A DNA stretch of 64,000 nt from Niastella caeni (GTDB lineage: Bacteria; Bacteroidota; Bacteroidia; Chitinophagales; Chitinophagaceae), in assembly GCF_004834005.1 (NCBI RefSeq), contig NZ_STFF01000011.1, positions 62,001 to 126,000 on the forward strand, written 5' to 3'. Shown one piece after another: positions 57,982 to 64,000 of this stretch (the stretch's first letter is position 1; the number at the start of each line of letters is the position of its first letter). The translations under genes were made by a program, and so were the position numbers. The notes beneath the pieces were generated by a model. The model was not told the DNA's origin. It searched no databases and worked only from the letters and a program-made list of their open reading frames with translations.

Positions 57982-60564
57982 CTACTTCGATTTTTTCTTG
58001 GGCGCTGCTTTCTTCGGCGCCGCTTTTTTGCCAGGTGCTTTTTTCGCAGCCGCTTTTTTGGTGGCGAATGCATTGGGTATTTGCAGCTCGATCATTTTCT
58101 TTACATCATCCAATGGCACGGTAGCCAGTTCTTCGGCGGTGTATTTGGTGTCATCGGCTTTCCTTCCCACCTTCAGTATTTTCTTGCCAAATTTCAATAC
58201 CGGGCCCCAACGCGCATTTTCAATGGAGATCTTTTCTGCGGGCCAGTTTTGTATATACCGGTTCTCTTCTTTTTTAATTTTTGCTTCAACCAGTTCATCA
58301 ATGTCCGATTGTCCCAGCCCTTCAAAATTATAGCGCCTGGGCACATTGATGTACATGTCGTTCCACTTGATAAACGGACCAAAACGGCCGGTGCCTTTGG
58401 TTACCGGTTTATTGTCGTAATAACCGATGGGGGAGTCTGCCTTTTGTTTTTCGCCGATCAGTTCCAGTGCTCTTTCCATCGTCAATTCGAAAGGATCTTC
58501 ACCGCGCGGCATGGAAATATTCTGCTCGCCGAATTTAATATACGGACCAAAGCGGCCCAGGTTTACCGAGATCTCCTGTCCTTCGAGTTCGCCCAACGTT
58601 TTCGGCAATTGAAACAACTGCAGCGCTTCTTCGAGGCTGATGGTCTCAATACTTTGTCCTTTGCGCAAACCGGCAAAACGCGGTTTCTCTTCATCATTCG
58701 CATCTCCGATCTGTACAATGGGGCCAAAGCGGGCCATGCGGGCCACGATCTTTTTACCGCTTTGCGGGTCAATGCCCAGTTCGCGTTCTCCTTTTATGCG
58801 TTCCGCCTTTTCAATAGTATTGTCAACGTCTTTTTTGAAGGGAAGATAAAAGTCGTCGATCATGCTATTCCACTTCAGTTTACCGGCAGCTACTTCATCA
58901 AATTCGCCTTCAATACGGGCGGTAAACCCGTAATCCATGATATCGTCGAAGTATTGCTTTAAAAAGTCGGTCACCACCAGGCCAAGGTCGGTAGGGAAAA
59001 GCTTGGATTTTTCCGCACCGGTGTTTTCCTGTTCGGTCACTTTAGAGATCTGGTCGTTCTTCAATCGCATGATGCGGAAGTCGCGTTTTACGGCTTCCTT
59101 ATCGCGTTTCTCAACATAACCACGGGTAAGAATGGTAGAAATTGTAGGCGCGTAGGTAGAAGGACGGCCGATGCCCAGTTCTTCCAGCTTCTTCACCAGC
59201 GAAGCTTCCGTGTACCGGGGTGAAGGACGGCTGAAGCGTTCAATGGCCTTCATTTCATTCAAAGGCAATTGCTGGCCAACTGTTAATGGCGGCAACATGC
59301 CTTCCTGTTGTTCATCTTCGGTAATGTCTTCATCGTCGCGGTCTTCGCGGTATACCTTTAAAAAGCCATCGAATTTCAATACCTCGCCACTGGCCGTTAA
59401 TTCTTCCTTATTAGTTGAAATTTCAATTTTGGCAATGGTCCTTTCCAGTTCAGCATCAGCCATCTGGCAGGCCATGGTTCGTTTCCAGATCAGCTCATAC
59501 AGGCGGCGGCCATCCGGGTCATCCACGGTACTGTTTTCCATATACGTGGGGCGAATGGCTTCGTGCGCTTCCTGCGCCGATTCGTTCTTATTCTTGTATT
59601 TGCGAGGTTGATAATAATTATTACCGTACTGCCCAACAACCTGTTTGCGGATATCGTCTATAGCGGTATCGCTCAGGTTCACACTGTCGGTACGCATGTA
59701 GGTTATGTAACCGGCTTCATACAACCGTTGCGCTATCTGCATGGTGCGTTTAACACCGTAGCCCAGTTTACGGGCTGCTTCCTGTTGCAGGGTAGAAGTG
59801 GTGAAAGGCGCGGCCGGCGATTTTTTGGCCGGTTTAACCTGAATGTCGTTTACCTTGTACTTTGCGCCAACACAGGTTTGCAGAAATTTTTCAGCATCGT
59901 CTGCTGTGTTGTACTTTTTACCTTCGGCAACAAACGTTACGTTTTTACCGGTGATATCGGGTGTTGTGAAAAGCGCTTCAATTTTAAAAGTGCTGGTAGC
60001 GGTGAAGGCATTGATCTCCCGTTCGCGTTCAGCTATGAGGCGAACAGCCACGCTTTGTACGCGACCGGCGCTCAGGTTATTGCGGGTGCTGATCTTACGC
60101 CAGAGTACCGGGCTCAGTTCAAAACCCACAATCCTATCTAACACCCGGCGGGCCTGCTGCGCATTTACCAGGTTCATATCTACCGTACGCGGACTGGTCA
60201 CCGCTTTTTGAATGGCAGGCTTGGTAATTTCATGAAAAACAATGCGTTTGGTAGTCCTGGGGTCAAGGCCTAATACCTCGCACAAATGCCAGCTAATGGC
60301 TTCCCCTTCACGGTCCTCATCCGTTGCGAGCCACACTTCGTCAGATTTCTTTGCGAGTGATTTAAGCTCTTTTACCACTTTTTCTTTTTCGTCGGGAACT
60401 ATATATCGGGGTTTGTAGCCATTCTTTATATCAATACCCATTTCTTCCTTTTCCAGGTCACGGATATGCCCATAACAACTCTTTACCTCGAAATCTTTCC
60501 CAAGGATCTTTTCGATGGTTTTGGCTTTTGCAGGAGACTCAACGATCAATAAATTCTTCGCCAT
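57982..60564 (-). CDS. topA: DNA topoisomerase I
   Basis: The 860-residue enzyme has the TOPRIM domain (LLIVESPAKAKTIEKILG, TDEDREGEAISWHL), the catalytic tyrosine Tyr289 in YMRTDSVNLS, and several C-terminal zinc-less repeat domains with FGPIVQIGD, GRFGPYIKFG and GRFGPFIKW. It relaxes negative supercoils by single-strand passage. The C-terminus is a Lys/Ala tail (KKAAAKKAPGKKAAPKKAAPKK) like those in histone-like proteins and in LigD linkers. Its promoter is probably TAGCTTTG (minus strand, 60612-60619), inside a GCTNAAN repeat tract. Confidence 0.96.
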   Translation of the reverse strand: MAKNLLIVESPAKAKTIEKILGKDFEVKSCYGHIRDLEKEEMGIDIKNGYKPRYIVPDEKEKVVKELKSLAKKSDEVWLATDEDREGEAISWHLCEVLGLDPRTTKRIVFHEITKPAIQKAVTSPRTVDMNLVNAQQARRVLDRIVGFELSPVLWRKISTRNNLSAGRVQSVAVRLIAEREREINAFTATSTFKIEALFTTPDITGKNVTFVAEGKKYNTADDAEKFLQTCVGAKYKVNDIQVKPAKKSPAAPFTTSTLQQEAARKLGYGVKRTMQIAQRLYEAGYITYMRTDSVNLSDTAIDDIRKQVVGQYGNNYYQPRKYKNKNESAQEAHEAIRPTYMENSTVDDPDGRRLYELIWKRTMACQMADAELERTIAKIEISTNKEELTASGEVLKFDGFLKVYREDRDDEDITEDEQQEGMLPPLTVGQQLPLNEMKAIERFSRPSPRYTEASLVKKLEELGIGRPSTYAPTISTILTRGYVEKRDKEAVKRDFRIMRLKNDQISKVTEQENTGAEKSKLFPTDLGLVVTDFLKQYFDDIMDYGFTARIEGEFDEVAAGKLKWNSMIDDFYLPFKKDVDNTIEKAERIKGERELGIDPQSGKKIVARMARFGPIVQIGDANDEEKPRFAGLRKGQSIETISLEEALQLFQLPKTLGELEGQEISVNLGRFGPYIKFGEQNISMPRGEDPFELTMERALELIGEKQKADSPIGYYDNKPVTKGTGRFGPFIKWNDMYINVPRRYNFEGLGQSDIDELVEAKIKKEENRYIQNWPAEKISIENARWGPVLKFGKKILKVGRKADDTKYTAEELATVPLDDVKKMIELQIPNAFATKKAAAKKAPGKKAAPKKAAPKKKSK

Positions 60565-60574
60565 AGGTTCAATA

Positions 60575-60697
60575 AATGGTTTTAAAGGCTTAACGCTTAA
60601 TACTTAGCGCTCAAAGCTAACTTCTCAAATTCGAAGCTGGCGATCAGCGTTCTGCATTTTGCCTTCTGCGCTCCGCGTTCAGCGTTCCGCGTTTAGC
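60575..60697. repeat. Heptad repeats, GCTKAAC and GCGTTNN vocabularies, in a divergent promoter region
   Basis: Irregular GCTTAAC/GCTCAAA units at 60581-60620, then seven perfectly phased heptads GCGTTCT, GCATTTT, GCCTTCT, GCGCTCC, GCGTTCA, GCGTTCC, GCGTTTA at 60647-60695. Confidence 0.9.
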
Positions 60698-60989
60698 AAC
60701 TTGGGTTTTTAGCTATTTCATTCAAAATCAATGATCTTCTTACATCAATTTCTGTTTTACCAGCGGCAGAAAGGGCCTGTTGCTGGTGTGCAAGTTTAAT
60801 GTATAAGTGGGAAAACAACAAATTGGTACTTAAACGGTAAAAGTGTAACATGCCGAAATGTCGGTTATTTTTTAATTTTGAAGGGAGCCTGACTAGGCAG
60901 TCAGCAGCCTGTACTCCTAACGATTTTGTAAGTGAAAACCAGTACAGATCAACATAATAAAAATATAATGTGGCTGATTTTATGACAGA
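60698..60989. other. Upstream region of the pxp operon
   Basis: About 290 nt of AT-rich sequence with no clear -7 box, terminator or repeat. TATAATG at 60963 is present but does not fit the phylum consensus. Confidence 0.4.
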
Positions 60990-61742
60990 ATGCGCGGTTA
61001 TGTGGTAAAAAAATTAACTTCAGTCATTTCTATTCAAGTTTTGACCAACCAATACAAAATATTTCCGCTCGGGGATGCTGCTGTAACCATAGACATGGGG
61101 AATGTGATCAGTGAGGCATTGAATCAGAAAGCATTGGCAATGCAACAATGGTTACTGGCCCATCCGTTTGAGGGAATGAAGGATTGCCTGGTAGCTTACA
61201 GCTCATTAACGGTGTTGTATAATCCGGTTATTATTAAAAAGTACTACCATCCCCGGCATACTGTATTTGCCTGGGTTGCCGACCGGTTACAACAGGCATT
61301 TGAAAAAGCGCTTCAAACAGGGCAGGCCATCAGGGAGGTTATCCGCATTCCGGTTTGTTATGACGAACCGTTTGCGCCTGACCTGGTTTCACTGGCTCGG
61401 CAAAAGCAACTGCCGGTAACCGATGTGGTGAACATTCATACATCGACTGTTTATAATGTATACATGATCGGGTTTTTGCCTGGTTTTTCCTATATGGGCG
61501 AGGTCAATGAAAGAATTGCAGTACCGCGAAAACAACAACCCACACAGGTAATGGCCGGAAGCGTTGGAATTGCCGGTTCGCAAACCGGGATCTACCCTTT
61601 ACAAAGTCCCGGAGGCTGGCAGATCGTAGGCCGCACTCCACTAAAACTATTTGATGCCTTTGGGCCCGAACCGGTAAAGTTACAAGCCGGTGACCGGGTT
61701 CAATTTTATGCGATAACTAAACAGGAGTTTGATAGTTATTAA
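60990..61742 (+). CDS. pxpB: 5-oxoprolinase subunit PxpB
   Basis: The 250-residue protein is a KipI/PxpB type: YKIFPLGDAAVTIDMG near the N-terminus, IHTSTVYNVYMIGFLPGFSYMGEV, ERIAVPRKQQPTQVMAGSVGIAGSQTGIYPLQSPGGW in blocks and GRTPLKLFD. With PxpA and PxpC it opens the 5-oxoproline ring to glutamate using ATP. It is first of an operon with pxpC and pxpA. An octad repeat (61739-61828) separates it from pxpC without a terminator. The first residues (MRGYVVKK) may be an extension; a start near MDMGN is not in keeping with the family. Confidence 0.92.
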   Translation: MRGYVVKKLTSVISIQVLTNQYKIFPLGDAAVTIDMGNVISEALNQKALAMQQWLLAHPFEGMKDCLVAYSSLTVLYNPVIIKKYYHPRHTVFAWVADRLQQAFEKALQTGQAIREVIRIPVCYDEPFAPDLVSLARQKQLPVTDVVNIHTSTVYNVYMIGFLPGFSYMGEVNERIAVPRKQQPTQVMAGSVGIAGSQTGIYPLQSPGGWQIVGRTPLKLFDAFGPEPVKLQAGDRVQFYAITKQEFDSY

Positions 61743-61828
61743 GTTATTCAGTTATTAAGTTCCTTGCTCCCTGAACTGAATAACTCATGAACTCAATAAC
61801 TAAATAACTCACGAACTAAGGAACTAAG
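61739..61828. repeat. Octad repeats, GTTATTAA / AACTNAAT vocabulary, within an operon
   Basis: GTTATTAA, GTTATTCA, GTTATTAA (61737-61760) including the pxpB stop codon, then AACTGAAT, AACTCATG, AACTCAAT, AACTAAAT, AACTCACG, AACTAAGG (61776-61823). The arms are complementary. The array fills the gap between pxpB and pxpC. Confidence 0.9.
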
Positions 61829-62821
61829 ATGTCTTTAACAATTATTAAACCAGGTCTACTAGACACCATCCAGGATCTGGGAAGAACAGGATACAGCCGG
61901 CTGGGAATAAATACCGGTGGGGTTATGGACCGCTATGCCGCACAGGTGGCCAATATGCTGGTGGGCAATGATACGTTGGAGGCTGTTATGGAGATCCATT
62001 TCCCCGGCGCGCAGTTCCTGTTCGAGCAAAATACACTCATCAGTATTACCGGCGCCGATTTTACGGCAATGGTCAATGATGAGCCTGTTCCGTTATGGCA
62101 CCCAATCGTAGTGCGAAAGAACGCAGTGCTGCATTTTCCCAAACTACAGCATGGCAGCCGGTGTTACGTGGCCGTGCATGGCGGTTACTGCGTGAACAAA
62201 TGGCTCAACAGCTACAGCACCCATTTGAAGGCCGGTGCCGGTGGCTTTCATGGCCGCAAACTTGAAAAACGTGATGAAATACCATTTAAAGAAAGCCGCA
62301 TTTATTTTGCCGGACTGTTAAAACCAGGAAAGGAGTTTGAAGTGTTGAAGTGGCATGTAGATACCGGCAGCACCTACCTGCATCCCAATGAGATTTACAT
62401 TATAAAAGGAAACGAATGGGACCAACTGACCTGCCAGTCGCAACAGGATATGCTGGAAGATAATTTTACCATTCACCCGTTTTCAGACCGCATGGGCTAC
62501 CAGTTAAAAGGCGTTGACCTGAAACGCAATGAGCGTACCGAACTGGTTTCCTCAGGTGTTAGCTTCGGTACTATACAGTTATTGCCTAACGGACAACTGA
62601 TCGTGCTGATGGCGGATCACCAAACTACCGGCGGCTACCCACGCATAGGGCATGTGATCTCGGCCCATTTACCCAAACTGGCGCAATTGCGCCCAAGCGA
62701 TTGCATTCATTTCAAAATAACGGATATTGCTACTGCCGAAAACCTGTTGATTGCCCAACAACAGGAATTGAATATCTTACAACGCGCCTGCCTGGAGCGG
62801 CTGAATCACGTAGTATGTTAA
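61829..62821 (+). CDS. pxpC: 5-oxoprolinase subunit PxpC
   Basis: The 330-residue KipA/PxpC protein has GLLDTIQDLGRTGYSRLGI and GGVMDRYAAQVANMLVGN near the N-terminus, then YVAVHGGYCVN, FSDRMGYQLKGVDL and the C-terminal DHQTTGGYPRIGHVISAHLPKLAQL in shorter blocks. It partners PxpB in the ATP-using subunit pair. Its stop overlaps the pxpA start by 7 bp, so translation is coupled. Confidence 0.94.
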   Translation: MSLTIIKPGLLDTIQDLGRTGYSRLGINTGGVMDRYAAQVANMLVGNDTLEAVMEIHFPGAQFLFEQNTLISITGADFTAMVNDEPVPLWHPIVVRKNAVLHFPKLQHGSRCYVAVHGGYCVNKWLNSYSTHLKAGAGGFHGRKLEKRDEIPFKESRIYFAGLLKPGKEFEVLKWHVDTGSTYLHPNEIYIIKGNEWDQLTCQSQQDMLEDNFTIHPFSDRMGYQLKGVDLKRNERTELVSSGVSFGTIQLLPNGQLIVLMADHQTTGGYPRIGHVISAHLPKLAQLRPSDCIHFKITDIATAENLLIAQQQELNILQRACLERLNHVVC

Positions 62822-63579
62822 GTATAGATATCAATTGCGACATGGGGGAGAGCACTCACCTGTGGCCATACCATATTGAGAAAGACCGGATGTTGTTATC
62901 ATATGTAAGCAGCATTAACCTGGCTTGTGGTTACCATGCCGGTGATGCACATACTATGCATGAACTGGTTGCCGCGGCCATTACAGCCGACGTAGCTGTT
63001 GGCGCGCATCCCGGGTTTGCCGACCGGGATAATTTCGGAAGAACCAATATGCAATTGCCACCGGGCGCCATTTATGACCTGGTAGTGTACCAGGTTGGCG
63101 CACTGGATGCTTTTTTAAAAGTCATGGGGGCACGATTGCATCATGTAAAACCACATGGGGCTTTGTATAATATGGCGGCAAAAGACGAAGTAATGGCGGA
63201 TGCAATTTGTAAAGCGATATACGATTATGACAGCCAGTTGTTGTTGTACGGTTTATCGGGCAGTAAACTGATAGAAGCGGCAAAGGCTACCGGTCTTACT
63301 ACCTGCAGTGAAGTATTTGCCGATCGTACGTACCAGGATGACGGGCATCTTACGCCGCGAACACATCCGCAGGCCTTGCTGGGCAGCACGCAGCAATCGA
63401 TACAGCAGGTTTTGCAAATGGTAAGGCAAAGAACCGCTACCAGCGTTAACGGTAAGGAAGTACCGTTGGTGGCCGATACCGTTTGTGTGCATAGTGATGG
63501 AGAGTATGCCGTGGAGTATGCGCGTTCTATTAAAGAAGCATTGGTGAGCGAGGGGATCCTTGTTGGAAATGAGAAATGA
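62815..63579 (+). CDS. pxpA: 5-oxoprolinase subunit PxpA
   Basis: The 254-residue protein is the LamB/YcsF-type subunit: MLSIDINCDMGES at the true start (62815), SSINLACGYHAGDAHTMHELV, VGAHPGFADRDNFGR and HHVKPHGALYNMA. It binds 5-oxoproline and works with PxpBC. The upstream in-frame extension to 62701 lies inside pxpC and is rejected. The last codons GNEK and the TGA stop are supplied by an AATGAGAA heptad array. Confidence 0.94.
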   Translation: MLSIDINCDMGESTHLWPYHIEKDRMLLSYVSSINLACGYHAGDAHTMHELVAAAITADVAVGAHPGFADRDNFGRTNMQLPPGAIYDLVVYQVGALDAFLKVMGARLHHVKPHGALYNMAAKDEVMADAICKAIYDYDSQLLLYGLSGSKLIEAAKATGLTTCSEVFADRTYQDDGHLTPRTHPQALLGSTQQSIQQVLQMVRQRTATSVNGKEVPLVADTVCVHSDGEYAVEYARSIKEALVSEGILVGNEK

Positions 63580-63944
63580 AAAATGAGAAATTAGGAATGA
63601 GAAAGTGAAGACGGAATATAGAATATTGAATATCGAATGTTGAAGTGGAAGAAGGCGGGGAAATGAAGAATGAAAAATGAAAAACAGAGAGATGAGAAAG
63701 TGAAGACGGAATATAGAATATTGAATATCGAATGTTGAAGTGGAAGAAGGAAGGGAAATGAAGAATGAAAAATGAAAAACAGAGAAATGAGAAAGTGAGG
63801 ACAGAATATAGAATATTGAATATCGAATGTTGAAGTGGAAGAAGGAAGGGAAATGAAGAATGAAAAATGAAAAACAGAGAAATGAGAAAGTGAGGACGGA
63901 ATATAGAATATTGAATATCGAATGTTGAAGTGGAAGAAGGAAGG
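63574..63944. repeat. 95-bp minisatellite made of two heptad vocabularies
   Basis: Copies start at 63607, 63702, 63797 and 63892 (the last partial), each 95 bp. Each unit joins GAATATT, GAATATC, GAATGTT, GAAGTGG units and AATGAAG, AATGAAA, AATGAAA, AACAGAG, AAATGAG units. The copies differ at about one base in thirty. A lead-in of AATGAGA-type units begins at the pxpA stop. Confidence 0.97.
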
Positions 63945-63966
63945 AATGTGAGTGGCTGGCGATAGC

Positions 63967-64000
63967 AACTACAAACTACAAACCATAAACCACAAACCAT
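63967..64000. repeat. Heptad repeat, AACYACA vocabulary, at the window end
   Basis: AACTACA, AACTACA, AACCATA, AACCACA, AACCAT in phase. It runs out of the window; it is the complement of the GTTTRTR vocabulary. Confidence 0.85.

Noticed and set aside
57970..58962. Long plus-strand frame of 330 codons
   Set aside because: Antisense shadow of topA; composition is Phe/Arg-rich and topA motifs are unambiguous on the other strand.
60963..60969. TATAATG as a promoter of pxpB
   Set aside because: It is the E. coli-type -10 motif; the phylum uses TAnnTTTG, and no spacing to a -33 was found.
62701..62814. N-terminal extension of pxpA
   Set aside because: Lies within pxpC in another frame; the family start is at 62815.
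63530..64000. Two overlapping minus-strand open frames of 125-156 codons
   Set aside because: They are translations of the 95-bp minisatellite (repeating FDIQYSIF) and have no independent support.

Overview
The window is chromosomal DNA from a member of the Bacteroidota, most probably a Chitinophagaceae relative (Niastella/Chitinophaga type). The evidence is a TonB-dependent receptor C-terminus, a type IX secretion plug protein, DUF6089 and DUF6266 family proteins, an unusually long signal peptidase I, poor Shine-Dalgarno sites, and many copies of the Bacteroidota -7 promoter element TAnnTTTG. No tRNA, rRNA, insertion sequence, prophage or CRISPR array was found. About 60 protein genes and one RNA gene (SRP RNA) are called, in mixed orientation and mostly as single genes or very short operons.

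Layout. 1-12 kb: receptor end, orphan CCG-domain Fe-S protein, S10 peptidase, HxlR regulator divergent from a FabF-type ketosynthase, CBM9-like protein, DUF6089 barrel, UbiD decarboxylase, LolE-like permease, T9SS plug protein. 12-20 kb: SRP RNA, truncated four-helix-bundle gene, fructose-6-phosphate aldolase, SMC, ferritin, DUF486 membrane protein, YCF48-like protein. 21-26 kb: a gene-poor stretch with a candidate small RNA, a membrane protein, a transglutaminase-like protein, a DUF6266 protein and an ECF sigma factor. 26-31 kb: a non-homologous end-joining group (XRE regulator, Ku, DUF2383-like protein, LigD). 31-42 kb: hydrolase, thiolase, GNAT, SSB, a LytTR two-component operon with an acyltransferase, pyruvate dehydrogenase E1 beta. 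42-52 kb: a small membrane protein, a sigma-54 type response regulator without a DNA-binding domain, a MerR/B12-like regulator, signal peptidase I, cytidine deaminase, quinone oxidoreductase plus flavin/2Fe-2S reductase, macro-domain protein, Ogt, CsaA, OsmC. 52-64 kb: two paralogous Tat-exported Gfo/Idh/MocA oxidoreductases, SirB1-like and YcxB-like proteins, topoisomerase I, and the 5-oxoprolinase operon pxpBCA.

The most striking feature is not a gene. At about 30 places the spaces between genes hold short degenerate tandem repeats with a strict period of 7 bp (8 bp at a few loci). Each locus uses one of roughly ten vocabularies, for example GTTTRTR, CAAATYC, GAATRTY, GCTKAAC, GCGTTNN, TCATTYC, GCTTGCR. 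The same vocabularies recur at distant loci. The arrays usually start at, or supply, the stop codon of a gene, and they often occur as facing inverted arms that can fold into long hairpins. One array lies inside a reductase reading frame, and one locus has grown into a 95-bp minisatellite. They resemble in form the heptanucleotide STRR repeats of filamentous cyanobacteria; I do not know of a description in Bacteroidota.

A second pattern concerns promoters. TAnnTTTG followed by exactly four bases precedes the SRP RNA 5' end and also the start codon of three protein genes (ubiD-like, DUF486, GNAT), which predicts leaderless mRNAs. All functional calls rest on reading the sequence by eye; no database search was possible.
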